Assembly (NCBI RefSeq): GCF_017921835.1
Contig: NZ_JAGEMN010000002.1
Location: 62,001 to 126,000 of the forward strand
Reading direction: 5' to 3'
DNA length: 64,000 nucleotides
From: Sporosarcina sp. 6E9
GTDB lineage: Bacteria > Bacillota > Bacilli > Bacillales_A > Planococcaceae
Positions 1 through 12,258 of this stretch are shown one piece after another. Position numbers and translations under genes: made by a program. Positions within the stretch are counted from its first letter, which is position 1. The number at the start of each line of letters is the position of its first letter. The notes under the pieces were generated by a model, which was given only the letters and a program-made list of their open reading frames with translations, did no database searches and had not been told where the DNA came from.

Positions 1-190
1 GTTTGTCATTCAATACAAAACCTTTTCTTTCATTGCCTTCCGCATCGAAACGCCAGTGGTAAAATAAATACTTTCCGAATCCGGTTCGCTCGATACGCCT
101 TAAGAATTCTTTAGAAATAATTTGGTCCGTATCGACGTTGGTTCGATCAAGCGGCGTAATGACACTTTCCACTTTATTAATTGGTTCCAT
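1..190 (-). CDS. leuD: 3-isopropylmalate dehydratase small subunit (partial)
   Basis: This is the N-terminal 63 codons of LeuD; the rest lies beyond the left edge. The visible protein starts MEPINKVES and continues through the VDTDQIISKEFL segment typical of LeuD, the swivel domain that pairs with LeuC to isomerise 2-isopropylmalate to 3-isopropylmalate in leucine synthesis. It begins 21 bp after the leuC stop and follows an AAAGGGGG-type ribosome site, so it is the last visible gene of the ilv-leu operon. Confidence 0.93.
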   Translation of the reverse strand, partial: MEPINKVESVITPLDRTNVDTDQIISKEFLRRIERTGFGKYLFYHWRFDAEGNERKGFVLNDK

Positions 191-211
191 TTGATTAACC
201 CCCTTTAACAC

Positions 212-1621
212 TTAAGCATGAACCGCATTCATTTCACGCACATCTACGAAACGGCCTTTAACTGCAGCTGCGGCAGCCATTGCCGGACTCATCAAGTGAG
301 TTCGTGAACCCGCGCCTTGTCTACCTTCAAAGTTACGGTTGGATGTTGAAGCACATCGCTCACCTGCAGGGACAACATCATCATTCATCGCTAAACACAT
401 GCTGCAACCAGATTCGCGCCATTCGAAGCCTGCTTCTAGGAATACTTTGTCTAATCCCTCATCTTCAGCTTGTTTTTTTACCGTGCGGGATCCTGGTACG
501 ACAATTGCGGTCACTGATTGATGAACCTTTTGACCTTCTATCACTTTTGCCGCGGCGCGTAAATCACTTAGCCTAGCATTCGTGCATGATCCGATAAACA
601 CGTTTTGGATCTCGATTTCGGTTAACGGCATCCCTTCTTCTAGTCCCATATATTCAAGTGCATTTTTCAATGACTCTTTATCCGATTCCGAGCTAAAATC
701 TGATTCGTATGGAACATGGCTTGAAATACCTGCCCCCATTGAAGGGTTCGTTCCCCAAGTCACGAAAGGCTCGATGTCATTCGCATCTATTTCAACAACT
801 TTGTCGTACTGTGCACCTTCATCTGTTGCATATGACAGCCACTCTGCTGTAGCCTTTTCAAACGCTTCACCAGTTGGGACGTATTTACGACCTTTTAAAT
901 AAGCTACTGTTGTCTCATCTGGACTGATTAATCCAGCTTTCGCACCTGCTTCGATGGACATATTACAAACCGTCATTCGCTCTTCCATCGTTAAATTACG
1001 AATGGCTTCGCCCGTGAATTCGATAATATGGCCATTTCCCATATCAATACCGAATTTCGCGATGATTGCTAGTATAATATCTTTGGCCGTAACGCCAAAA
1101 CCGAGTTCTCCGGAAATCCGCATTTCCATTGTTTTCGGACGCGCTTGCCAAAGTGTCTGTGTCGACAAAACGTGTTCAACTTCACTCGTGCCAATACCGA
1201 AAGCAATGGCTCCAAATGCACCATGTGTTGATGTATGGCTATCCCCGCAAACAATCGTTTTCCCAGGTTGCGTAAGACCGAGTTCCGGACCGATAATATG
1301 AACGATTCCTTGATCTGGATGATCCATATTCGCAAGCGGAACGCCGAACTCATCACAGTTTTCTTGTAGCGTATTCACTTGCTTTCTAGCTATCGGGTCT
1401 TTAATCGTCGGCAAATTTCTCGTTGGAATATTATGATCCATCGTCGCAAAACATAAATCAGGACGACGCACTTTTCGATTCGCAATACGCAATCCTTCAA
1501 AAGCTTGGGGAGACGTAACTTCATGCAATAGATGAAGGTCGATATAGAGCAGATCCGGCTTACCACTTTCTTCATAAACGACGTGCTGATCCCAAACTTT
1601 TTCGATAATTGTTTTAGCCAT
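212..1621 (-). CDS. leuC: 3-isopropylmalate dehydratase large subunit
   Basis: LeuC carries the [4Fe-4S] aconitase-type core that dehydrates and rehydrates isopropylmalate in leucine synthesis. The 469-residue length is normal for the family. The cluster cysteines are visible in GSCTNAR (about residue 347) and in the CSMC pair (about residues 407-410), and the active-site [13 protein letters not shown] stretch is intact near residue 125. It lies between leuB and leuD with short gaps, as in other Bacillales ilv-leu operons. The ATG follows an AGAGGGGGAGC ribosome site. Confidence 0.97.
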   Translation of the reverse strand: MAKTIIEKVWDQHVVYEESGKPDLLYIDLHLLHEVTSPQAFEGLRIANRKVRRPDLCFATMDHNIPTRNLPTIKDPIARKQVNTLQENCDEFGVPLANMDHPDQGIVHIIGPELGLTQPGKTIVCGDSHTSTHGAFGAIAFGIGTSEVEHVLSTQTLWQARPKTMEMRISGELGFGVTAKDIILAIIAKFGIDMGNGHIIEFTGEAIRNLTMEERMTVCNMSIEAGAKAGLISPDETTVAYLKGRKYVPTGEAFEKATAEWLSYATDEGAQYDKVVEIDANDIEPFVTWGTNPSMGAGISSHVPYESDFSSESDKESLKNALEYMGLEEGMPLTEIEIQNVFIGSCTNARLSDLRAAAKVIEGQKVHQSVTAIVVPGSRTVKKQAEDEGLDKVFLEAGFEWRESGCSMCLAMNDDVVPAGERCASTSNRNFEGRQGAGSRTHLMSPAMAAAAAVKGRFVDVREMNAVHA

Positions 1622-1638
1622 CTTGCTCCCCCTCTATA

Positions 1639-2739
1639 TTAATTGTACGTAAACATGATACTGTTACAAACGGATTGTAAGTCCAGTTCATCTACAACTT
1701 TATTCGCCCAATCATCCGTCGATAAGACACGGTCGCTCGGTGAAGCTAAATCAGCTGTAAAGAATCCGTCTTCAAAAACGGCATTTACTGCTTCTTCAAC
1801 TGCAACGGCTTCGTCTTCCATTCCAAATGAATACTTTAACATCATGGCAACTGACAATATTGTCGCTGCTGGATTTGCTTTCCCTTGCCCCGCAATGGAA
1901 GGCGCCGTTCCGTGCACAGGCTCGTATAAACCGAAACCGTCACGACCAAGGCTTGCCGATGGAAGAACGCCCAATGAACCCGTGATGACAGATGCTTCAT
2001 CGCTTAAAATATCGCCAAACATATTTTCCGTGACGATTACATCAAACACGCCTGGGTTTGTGACAAGTTGCATGGCCGCTGAATCGACTAACATATGATC
2101 GACTTCGATATCCGGATAAAGTTTTTTCTTTTCCTCAACAACTTCACGCCATAGTTTGCTCGATTCCAATACATTTTCTTTATCGACAGAAGTCACTTTG
2201 CCGCGTCGTAGCCGAGCTAACTCAAATGACTTCTCCACAATGCGTTCAATTTCTTCTCGAGTGTAAACGAGCGTGTCGAAAGCAGACTTTTCAGTGCGCC
2301 TACTTGGTTCGCCGAAGTATAAGCCACCCGTTAATTCACGCACAATTAGCATATCGACATCTTTAGCTACTTCTTCTTTAAGAGGAGATGCATGAAGCAA
2401 AGACGGAACAGCCATTACAGGTCGTAGATTCGCGTATAAATCAAAGTGCTTACGAATCGCAAGCAAACCCTTTTCCGGTCTTAAATGTGTTGGGTGCTGA
2501 TCCCATTTCGGACCACCTACTGCACCAAGAAGAACCGCATCACTCGTCTGACAAAGTTCGATAGTCTCATTTGGAAACGGGTTGTTGTGCTCATCGACCG
2601 CAGCGCCGCCGATTAAGCCATAGCCGATTTCAAAAGTATGATTGAATCGTCTTCCAATTACTTGCAATACCTTCACTGCCGCTTCTGTTACTTCTGGACC
2701 GATTCCATCACCTGGTAGAACTGCTACTCTCTTTTTCAT
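1639..2739 (-). CDS. leuB: 3-isopropylmalate dehydrogenase
   Basis: LeuB oxidatively decarboxylates 3-isopropylmalate to 2-oxoisocaproate using NAD+. The protein is 366 residues, the usual size, with the GDGIGPEV start motif, the arginine-containing substrate loop (LRPEKGLLAIR, LRPV) and the metal/substrate segment ENMFGDILSDEAS near residue 240. The start follows GGAGGAGAGCTTGAT. It sits 17 bp before leuC and 41 bp after leuA and is read with them. Confidence 0.97.
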   Translation of the reverse strand: MKKRVAVLPGDGIGPEVTEAAVKVLQVIGRRFNHTFEIGYGLIGGAAVDEHNNPFPNETIELCQTSDAVLLGAVGGPKWDQHPTHLRPEKGLLAIRKHFDLYANLRPVMAVPSLLHASPLKEEVAKDVDMLIVRELTGGLYFGEPSRRTEKSAFDTLVYTREEIERIVEKSFELARLRRGKVTSVDKENVLESSKLWREVVEEKKKLYPDIEVDHMLVDSAAMQLVTNPGVFDVIVTENMFGDILSDEASVITGSLGVLPSASLGRDGFGLYEPVHGTAPSIAGQGKANPAATILSVAMMLKYSFGMEDEAVAVEEAVNAVFEDGFFTADLASPSDRVLSTDDWANKVVDELDLQSVCNSIMFTYN

Positions 2740-2780
2740 ATCAAGCTCTCCTCCTTATAGTTTTTCTATTATTTGACTTC

Positions 2781-5892
<3,112 letters not shown>

Positions 5893-5896
<4 letters not shown>

Positions 5897-7647
5897 TTAC
5901 CGCTCACTCCAATCATTTCATGCAAGCCCGTTCCTGGAACTACCATCGGGTATACATTTTCTAATTGCTTCACTCGACAATCGATAAGAACCGGTTCATC
6001 GGATAATAACGCTTCACGGAAAACTGATTCCGCTTCTTCTAATGTGTTGATGCGATACCCTTTCAGATCATATGCTTCCGCAAGTTTCACAAAATCCGGT
6101 TGAACCGGAATTAATGACTGGGAATACCGCTCTTCGTAAAACGTTTCTTGCCATTGGCGAACCATGCCTAATCCTTCATTATTTAATATTACGACTTTAA
6201 CGGGTATTCTGAGTTCTTGGAGCAAAGATAGTTCTTGTGCAGTCATTTGGAACCCTGCATCACCGACAATCGCTACGACTCTTTCTTTCGGTTTTGCTAG
6301 CTGAGCACCGATTGCCGCTGGAAATCCGAAGCCCATCGTTCCCAAACCGCCTGATGTTACCCAGTGATCCGGGTTGTTTAATGAATAATATTGCGCCGCC
6401 CACATTTGATGTTGACCGACGTCTGTCGTGACAATCGCATCGCCGCCTGTCACTTGGTGAATGATTTGAATCGCTTGCTGCGGCAGAAGATGTTCTTTGT
6501 CTTCTACATACCAAAGTGGATACTCTTTATGCGCTTCTTTTAAGTGCGTAATCCAATCTTCAGATACCGGTGATGCAAATTCTTGTTTCAATAATTCTTT
6601 CAGCGCTTCTTTTGCATCGGCTACAATCGGGATTTCCGTTGGGACGTTTTTCCCGATTTCAGCTGGATCAATGTCGATATGAATGACTTTAGCATTCGGT
6701 GCAAATAAATTTAGATTTCCAGTAAGCCGGTCATCGAATCGTGCACCAATATTTACAAGCAAGTCACATTCGGTGATGGCCATATTTGCCGTGTATGTTC
6801 CGTGCATGCCTGCCATTCCCAGAAACAGTTCATGTTCTCCGTGAATGCTTCCCAAACCGAGCAATGTATTCGTAACAGGGATGCGATGTTTTTCAACAAG
6901 ATCTTTCAATTCGTCCATTGCTCCAGCGTGAAGAATTCCTGCTCCCGCTAAGATTAGTGGTTGCTTCGCATTCGAGATGGCCTGCGCCGCTTTCTGAATT
7001 TGTAAGAAGTTCGGTCTTGTCGTTGGCTGATAACCCGGCAAGTTCACTTCTTCGTCTACATGCTTTTCTTCATCGAATAATCCGGCTGCGATGTTTTTAG
7101 GAATATCGACAACCACCGGCCCTTTTCTTCCTGTTGACGCGATATGAAAAGCCTCTTTTATGATTCTCGGAAAATCTTTTATATCGTTTACTTGGTAATT
7201 ATGTTTTGTAATCGGTTGTGTGATTCCGATAATGTCCGCTTCTTGAAAGGCGTCTGTTCCGATAACTTCCTGTCCGACTTGCCCAGTGAAAACGACTAAC
7301 GGTAATGAATCCAAATACGCGTCTGTAATCCCTGTCACTAAGTTGGTTGCCCCCGGCCCTGATGTCGCAATCACGACACCGGTTCTTCCGGATACGCGCG
7401 CATAACCTTCCGCTGCGTGGATTGCGCCTTGTTCGTGCCTAGCAAGAATATGTTTAATCGGGTTTTTGTATAAGGCGTCGTATATTGGTAAAACGGCTCC
7501 ACCCGGATAACCAAAAATCACTTCTACACCTTGATCTTTCAAAGCTTGAATGAGTACTGCAGACCCATCATTCAATTGTTTTGGCTGTACTTCCGTTTCC
7601 GCTGGCATTTTAGTAAGCTCTCGCATTGCTTGACCTCCAGTATTCAT
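5893..7647 (-). CDS. ilvB: Acetolactate synthase large (catalytic) subunit
   Basis: IlvB is the thiamine-diphosphate and FAD enzyme that forms acetolactate or acetohydroxybutyrate, first step of the shared branch. The 584 residues show the N-terminal PYR-type domain ([14 protein letters not shown], the catalytic Glu in [14 protein letters not shown]), the central domain and the C-terminal ThDP motif GDAGFQM...NN. Two in-frame starts are possible: ATG at 7647 with GGAGGAG 10 bp upstream, and ATG at 7626 preceded by GGAGGTC; the longer one is given. First gene of the operon, directly behind the T-box leader. Confidence 0.96.
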
Positions 7648-7679
7648 TTACCAAACTCCTCCTGACCTAATTTATTTAA

Positions 7680-8045
7680 ATATAAAAAAGCTTTCTCATC
7701 CCGCGCAAAGAAACTATGTTCTTTACGAGGGATGAAAAAGCTTTTCATGGTACCACCCTTGTTCGTAGCGATTACGCTACCTCTTGAATAGCCGTAGCTA
7801 TTCATTCATAACGAGCGTAATACTTACGCCCGGAACAACCTAATCAGTTTCCTTTTCAGCCGTTCTCTCCGAGGGGATGTCGCAAATAGATGTATTGCCG
7901 GCTTCCACCAGTACCGACTCTCTAGTAATACATTGGTCTATTTCCTTTAACCTCATCAACGATTTGGGTTCTCTATTCAATTAGGTGATTCATATTGCCG
8001 ACTCCAGATTGTTTGTGAATTGAATCACTAACTCGATTGGATTGA
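7680..8045 (-). promoter_or_regulatory. T-box leader of the ilv-leu operon (Ile-type specifier)
   Basis: Read on the minus strand, the leader has the T-box sequence AAGGGTGGTACC (7749-7760), followed by a terminator hairpin whose arms are at about 7684-7700 and 7727-7745 and which ends in a T run. Upstream are the GATGAGG and AGAGAGTCGG...GGTGGAAGCC stem I elements. The base triplet in the specifier position is ATC (7876-7878 on the plus strand), nine bases before the end of the TCGGAG element. The argS T-box in this window has its CGC codon at the same distance. Uncharged tRNA-Ile would therefore stabilise the antiterminator. Confidence 0.9.
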
Positions 8046-8049
8046 TGTT

Positions 8050-8078
8050 ATCTTACCGCGTATTTTCCATTACGTCAA
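8050..8078 (-). promoter_or_regulatory. Sigma-A promoter of the ilv-leu operon
   Basis: On the minus strand a TTGACG -35 (8073-8078) and TAAGAT -10 (8050-8055) are separated by exactly 17 bp. The predicted transcript start, about 8043, falls just upstream of the T-box stem I. Confidence 0.85.
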
Positions 8079-8301
8079 CAGATTCTTTATAATTGCGCGT
8101 GAATTTAAAATAATGAAACCGCGTGTATCCGCTTTCATCGTTGATACTATAACATTATAAATTTTCAACTTTTTTATAACTTTTTCGATTTTTTGTCGGA
8201 GATAGCCCATGAAATTTGTTCATTGTGAATTGTTTGGGCAATTTGTGAACTGTTTGTGACAAGGAAATCCTGTGTTGAAGATAAGTGTTCTTTTTTTGCA
8301 G

Positions 8302-8427
8302 ATATCCGACAGATAACTTGTTATATCCGTCATTTGCACATAGATATCAGACACTTGGTCTCGCATATCCGTCACATAATCACTTATATCCGTCACTCAA
8401 ATGATTATATCCGCAAAACACAACTTT
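8302..8427. repeat. Array of six 21-bp-spaced ATATCCG repeats
   Basis: The core ATATC starts at 8302, 8323, 8344, 8365, 8386 and 8407, exactly 21 bp apart each time. The best-kept part is ATATCCGTCAC, and the remaining 10 bp of each unit vary. The array is bordered by opposite-facing TTTTGCAGATAT (left) and ATATCCGCAAAA (right). It lies between the ilv promoter and the terminator of the downstream-facing dehydrogenase. The stretch 8080-8300 before it holds no gene; two TTGTGAA(T/C)TGTTTG copies 20 bp apart (8223, 8243) may be a decayed relative. Confidence 0.9.
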
Positions 8428-8458
8428 AGCCCCCCCTCCCAGCAAGTAGGTGTAAATA

Positions 8459-8504
8459 AAAATACCGCGCACCTGAACAATAAAGTTCAGATACGCGGTT
8501 AAAA
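8459..8504 (-). terminator. Terminator after the hydroxyacid dehydrogenase
   Basis: ACCGCG(C)ACCTGAAC pairs with GTTCAGATACGCGGT around an AATAAA loop. On the minus strand the hairpin is followed by TATTTTTATTT, so it ends transcription of the gene that stops at 8511. Confidence 0.9.
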
Positions 8505-8510
8505 TTACGA

Positions 8511-9473
8511 TCAAACAACCCTATTTTCCGGGTCTCGTCCTTCTAATACATCCGTAATTGCTTGCAAGTTCATTTTCATCATTGCATGGCGGGTGCGAAT
8601 GCTCGCGCTTCCGATATGTGGTAAGACTGTCACATTCGGAAGGGACAGTAACGGATTGTCCATTGGAACCGGTTCGACTTCGAAGACATCGAGTCCCGCT
8701 CCCCAAATCGTGCCATCCTTTAACGCATGATAAAGCGCATCTTCATTGACGATGCCGCCGCGTGCGACGTTGACGAGTATGGCTGTTTTCTTCATTTTTG
8801 CAAGCTCTTTTTCACCGATCATGTTTTTAGTTTCTGGCGTTAGTGGCGCAAAAATGAGAACGATATCGGACTCCGCTAATAACGTGTCCAAATCTGCATA
8901 CTCAAAGCCATGTGCTTCTTCAGCTTCTACTTTGCGCGTTCGGTTTTGATACAGCACACGCATATTAAAACCTTTAGCACGGCGCGCAGCAGCTTCGCCG
9001 ATTCTTCCCATACCGATGATACCTAAAGTGGAACCACCAACGTCCATGCCCGTGAAATCCATGACAGACCACGATTTCCAATTGCCTTTTCGCAATTCAT
9101 TTTCCGCTTCGTTAATTCGACGCGCCGTTGCTAAAATTAGCGCAAACGCTAAATCTGCTGTCGTTTCCGTTAAAACATCCGGCGTATTCGTGACGATAAC
9201 GCCTTTTTCTTTCGCAACTTCAATATCGATATTATTAAATCCGACAGCCAAATTTGAAACTACCTTTAGTTTGGTTGCCGCTTTAAATACTTCTTTGTCA
9301 ATTTGATCTGCCAATACAGACCATAGTGCCTCAGCATCCGCTACTTCTCTTAATAAGATATCACGTGGTACAGAATCGCTTGCTGATTCCCACATACGAA
9401 CCTCATATTTTTCAAGTAACGGTGCAACTGCTTCTTCTGGTAATTTTCGCGTGATGTAAATAACTGGTTTCAA
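8511..9473 (-). CDS. D-2-hydroxyacid dehydrogenase (glyoxylate/hydroxypyruvate reductase-like)
   Basis: This 320-residue protein has the two-lobed D-2-hydroxyacid dehydrogenase fold. It shows a catalytic-domain start, the NAD(P) Rossmann motif GIIGMGRIG near residue 149, the VNVARGGIV catalytic arginine segment near 233, and the Glu and His of the catalytic triad in DVFEVEP and LPHIGSAS. This pattern fits glyoxylate/hydroxypyruvate/2-ketogluconate reductases, but the exact substrate cannot be read from the sequence. It stands alone between the ilv-leu leader and moaA, with its own terminator. Confidence 0.88.
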   Translation of the reverse strand: MKPVIYITRKLPEEAVAPLLEKYEVRMWESASDSVPRDILLREVADAEALWSVLADQIDKEVFKAATKLKVVSNLAVGFNNIDIEVAKEKGVIVTNTPDVLTETTADLAFALILATARRINEAENELRKGNWKSWSVMDFTGMDVGGSTLGIIGMGRIGEAAARRAKGFNMRVLYQNRTRKVEAEEAHGFEYADLDTLLAESDIVLIFAPLTPETKNMIGEKELAKMKKTAILVNVARGGIVNEDALYHALKDGTIWGAGLDVFEVEPVPMDNPLLSLPNVTVLPHIGSASIRTRHAMMKMNLQAITDVLEGRDPENRVV

Positions 9474-9501
9474 AAAAACTTCCCCCTATAAAAAGTAATC
9501 C

Positions 9502-10512
9502 TTATCCGCCTATATAACTCATTCCGATTTTTTTGCGGTTTTTCGCGGTTTGCTCGGTCCGCTCGTCGGAATAACGATCTACTCTACGTTCCCACACATT
9601 TGTAATCTTCTCAAGCAATTCGTCATCTGACAGACCACTTCTGATTAATTCACGAAGGTCGAATCCTTCAGATGCAAATAAACAAGTAAAGAATTTGCCG
9701 TCTGAAGAAAGGCGCGCGCGTGTACATGATGAACAAAATGATTCCGAAACGGACGTGATAAAGCCGACCTCTGCATAATTATCTTGATAACGATAACGTT
9801 TGGCAACTTCACCGTAGTAATGTGGGTCGGTCGGTTCAATTTCATAGACTTCTTTTAGCATTTCATATATTTCTTTTTTAGTGACAACTTGTTCGAAACT
9901 CCATCCGTTGTCATTTCCAACATCCATAAACTCGATGTACCTAAGCATGATGCCGCGTTCTTTGAAATAAGCCGCCATTGGAAGTATTTCACTTTCATTC
10001 ACGCCTTTTTGCACGACCATATTAACTTTTATTTCGAATCCGATTTTTTGCGCATGTTCAATATTCGCTAAGATGAAGTCCGGTTTGATGCCGCGCCCAT
10101 TCATTTTACCAAAAATTTCTGGATCCAATGCATCCAGACTCATATTCAATCTTCGCAGTCCTGCGTCATAAAGTGGCTGTGCATATTGGCGAAGCAGTAC
10201 CCCGTTTGTCGTCAAGCCGATATCTTCAATGCCATCGATTTTCAATAGCTTTTCAACTAAATTCGGTAAATCTCTGCGCATTAAAGGTTCGCCGCCCGTT
10301 AAACGAAGTTTCTCCACGCCGAGCGATGCGAATAGTTTCGCGAAGCGTTCAATTTCTTCGAATGACAATAGTTCATCTTTCGGTAAAAAAACATAATCAT
10401 CACCGAAGACTTCCTTTGGCATGCAATACGCGCACCTGAAATTACAGCGGTCTGTAACTGATATTCTAAGATCTCGAATCGGTCGACCAAGCTTATCAAG
10501 AATTGCTTCCAT
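9502..10512 (-). CDS. moaA: GTP 3',8-cyclase MoaA
   Basis: MoaA is the radical SAM enzyme that, with MoaC, turns GTP into cyclic pyranopterin monophosphate, the first molybdenum-cofactor intermediate. The SAM-cluster motif [10 protein letters not shown] is near residue 24, the second cluster's [13 protein letters not shown]...C lies in the C-terminal part, and the protein ends in the conserved GG tail (MSYIGG). The start MEAILDKLG at 10512 is chosen because AAAGGAGCTGAGAAG precedes it; an upstream in-frame TTG-type start lacks such a site. It is 336 residues and begins 4 bp after the mobA stop. Confidence 0.96.
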   Translation of the reverse strand: MEAILDKLGRPIRDLRISVTDRCNFRCAYCMPKEVFGDDYVFLPKDELLSFEEIERFAKLFASLGVEKLRLTGGEPLMRRDLPNLVEKLLKIDGIEDIGLTTNGVLLRQYAQPLYDAGLRRLNMSLDALDPEIFGKMNGRGIKPDFILANIEHAQKIGFEIKVNMVVQKGVNESEILPMAAYFKERGIMLRYIEFMDVGNDNGWSFEQVVTKKEIYEMLKEVYEIEPTDPHYYGEVAKRYRYQDNYAEVGFITSVSESFCSSCTRARLSSDGKFFTCLFASEGFDLRELIRSGLSDDELLEKITNVWERRVDRYSDERTEQTAKNRKKIGMSYIGG

Positions 10513-10516
10513 CTTC

Positions 10517-11086
10517 TCAGCTCCTTTCCAAGTCGATTGGCTTATTGATATTTGTAAATATACGCTCTTCATTATTTGTAAGGGAACTTCCATTCAGCCA
10601 AGTAACATCCAGTTCATGCAATAATTTCATGACACTAAGCTGTTCGCTTAGGAGTGCATCCATAATCGGTTTCTTCGTATCTGTATGCCAAACTGATACG
10701 AGTGGATGATATTTACCCGCCACCGTGACTGCCGTGACGCTCCCCTTATGGTGCTGCCTTACTTTATTCATAATAGTAGCATTCACATAGGGCATGTCGC
10801 ATGGAAGTACTGCGTAGGCATCTGCGTCGACGGCTTCCATCGCTGAATATATTCCGGCAAGCGGGCCTAATCCAGCGACTTTTGGCAAGTCAGTTATCGT
10901 ATTTACATCGTCCGGAAAACGTTCAAGTAGTTCCTCCCTAGTCACGACAACGACTTCATCACAAATAGATTCTAGCGCTTCGATTGCTCGTTCATAAAAA
11001 TAACTGGAATCATACCGGGCGAATGCCTTCGGTGAACCAAAGCGCCTCGATAATCCGCCTGCCAGCACAATGCCTGCTGTTTTCAT
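10517..11086 (-). CDS. mobA: Molybdenum cofactor guanylyltransferase MobA
   Basis: MobA attaches GMP to molybdopterin to make the guanine dinucleotide cofactor used by nitrate reductase. The 189-residue protein begins [21 protein letters not shown], the nucleotidyltransferase signature loop with the LAGG motif and catalytic Arg/Lys, and has LPCDMPYVN near residue 95. The start at 11086 overlaps the moaD stop by 4 bp, which is preferred to an upstream start in the same frame. Confidence 0.94.
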   Translation of the reverse strand: MKTAGIVLAGGLSRRFGSPKAFARYDSSYFYERAIEALESICDEVVVVTREELLERFPDDVNTITDLPKVAGLGPLAGIYSAMEAVDADAYAVLPCDMPYVNATIMNKVRQHHKGSVTAVTVAGKYHPLVSVWHTDTKKPIMDALLSEQLSVMKLLHELDVTWLNGSSLTNNEERIFTNINKPIDLERS

Positions 11087-11316
11087 CCCCCACTCACTGG
11101 CGGAATAAATGCGCACACATCGCCGGATTCAACAACATCCTCTTTTAAGGCGTATTCCTCATTGACCGCAACGTGAATCATATCTTTTCCAAAACCAGGA
11201 TATGTGTCCTCAGCCCAATCGAGTAATTGTTGAACAGTCAACGATTCCTGATCGATTATCTCCTCGGATTTTCCTGTTAGTTCTCGAAGACGTGCAAAAT
11301 AATGTACTTTTATCAA
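11083..11316 (-). CDS. moaD: Molybdopterin synthase sulfur carrier subunit MoaD
   Basis: MoaD is the small ubiquitin-like subunit whose C-terminal glycine thiocarboxylate donates sulfur to precursor Z. The protein ends PPVSGG with the needed GG, and starts LIKVHYFARLRELTG, the usual beta-grasp start. A TTG start at 11316 gives 77 residues, matches the family length and overlaps the moaE stop in TTGA; the longer reading frame upstream is only moaE in another frame. Confidence 0.92.
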   Translation of the reverse strand: MIKVHYFARLRELTGKSEEIIDQESLTVQQLLDWAEDTYPGFGKDMIHVAVNEEYALKEDVVESGDVCAFIPPVSGG

Positions 11317-11759
11317 TTTGACAGCTTCCCTTCTCCAGGATATCTTTTCTGAGCGCCAATCCACTCTTCCCCGTCTTCCCAAATCTCTTTTTTCCAAATC
11401 GGAACGACTTCTTTAATTCGTTCGATGGCGTATTCATTCGCCTCATAGGCCGCTTTTCGATGCGAAGATGAAACCGCGATTAGTACGGCGATATCCGAAA
11501 TTTGCAGTTCGCCGATGCGGTGTACGATGGCTACTTTTACACCAGGCCACTTTTCTTCCATCTCCGCGCCAATTTCTGCAAGCTTTTTCTCAGCCATTGG
11601 AATATACGCTTCATAAGCTAAATACAAAGTTCGAACACCATGCGTCCATTCCCGAACATTGCCAGTAAAGATTGTAACGGCACCGGCGCCCGCATGAAGG
11701 ACGTAATCTGCATACTTTTGTGTATCAATTGGTGTCTCAACAATTTCAAATGGTTTCAC
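11313..11759 (-). CDS. moaE: Molybdopterin synthase catalytic subunit MoaE
   Basis: MoaE binds MoaD and transfers two sulfurs to cyclic pyranopterin monophosphate. The 148 residues contain GAVTIFTGNVREWTHG near residue 27, the HRIGELQISDIAVLIAVSS core and the conserved HR..A..A....ERIKEVVPIWKKE active-site region with its lysines. It overlaps mobB by 14 bp at its start and moaD at its end, so the cluster is tightly coupled. Confidence 0.95.
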   Translation of the reverse strand: MKPFEIVETPIDTQKYADYVLHAGAGAVTIFTGNVREWTHGVRTLYLAYEAYIPMAEKKLAEIGAEMEEKWPGVKVAIVHRIGELQISDIAVLIAVSSSHRKAAYEANEYAIERIKEVVPIWKKEIWEDGEEWIGAQKRYPGEGKLSN

Positions 11760-12258
11760 TTTGTACCCCCTCCCCCAGCCAGCTTAAAAACCAACTGTCA
11801 AGTTGTTCTTCATGTGATCGAGAAATGCTCGGTTGAAAATCAACGCGATTGTCGCTCTGTTCGACAACAAGTTGGATATCTCCCAAACCCTTCAATTCAT
11901 CCCAGTCTTTTTGACTTCGTAGAAGAACGACTTTTTCACCTGTTTCTTCTTTATACCCTTCTATTAGTAAAATATCTGGATTCCCAATAGACGCGATTTC
12001 TTTCATTTGCATAAACCTGAGTTCTTCATTCATATGAAACTGAACGGCACCGCCGCCACAAACAGCTGAAACGTTTGCGCCGCTGTTTAGGAATTGCATA
12101 GAATCAGTATTCGCATCCGGCATATCGAGCGGGCTCTTATGTCCGTGATGTTTTAACACCGCAACCGAAAGCCCTTGTTTTTTAACTAAATGAATCCAGC
12201 GCGAAATCAATGTTGTTTTTCCGCTATTTTTGAATCCGACAACATGTAATGTTTTCAT
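11746..12258 (-). CDS. mobB: Molybdopterin-guanine dinucleotide biosynthesis adapter MobB
   Basis: MobB is a P-loop GTP-binding adapter that assists MobA in dinucleotide cofactor formation. The Walker A motif GFKNSGKTT is at the extreme N-terminus, and DILLIEGYKEE, the family's Walker B-like segment, lies near residue 100. ATG at 12258 overlaps the moeA stop as ATGA and is chosen over the in-frame TTG 9 bp upstream. The protein is 170 residues. Confidence 0.93.
   Translation of the reverse strand: MKTLHVVGFKNSGKTTLISRWIHLVKKQGLSVAVLKHHGHKSPLDMPDANTDSMQFLNSGANVSAVCGGGAVQFHMNEELRFMQMKEIASIGNPDILLIEGYKEETGEKVVLLRSQKDWDELKGLGDIQLVVEQSDNRVDFQPSISRSHEEQLDSWFLSWLGEGVQSETI

Noticed and set aside
8302..8427. 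CRISPR array
   Set aside because: Cores are only about 6-11 bp with 10-15 bp between them, and no cas gene is present. True CRISPR repeats are about 23-47 bp with spacers of similar length.
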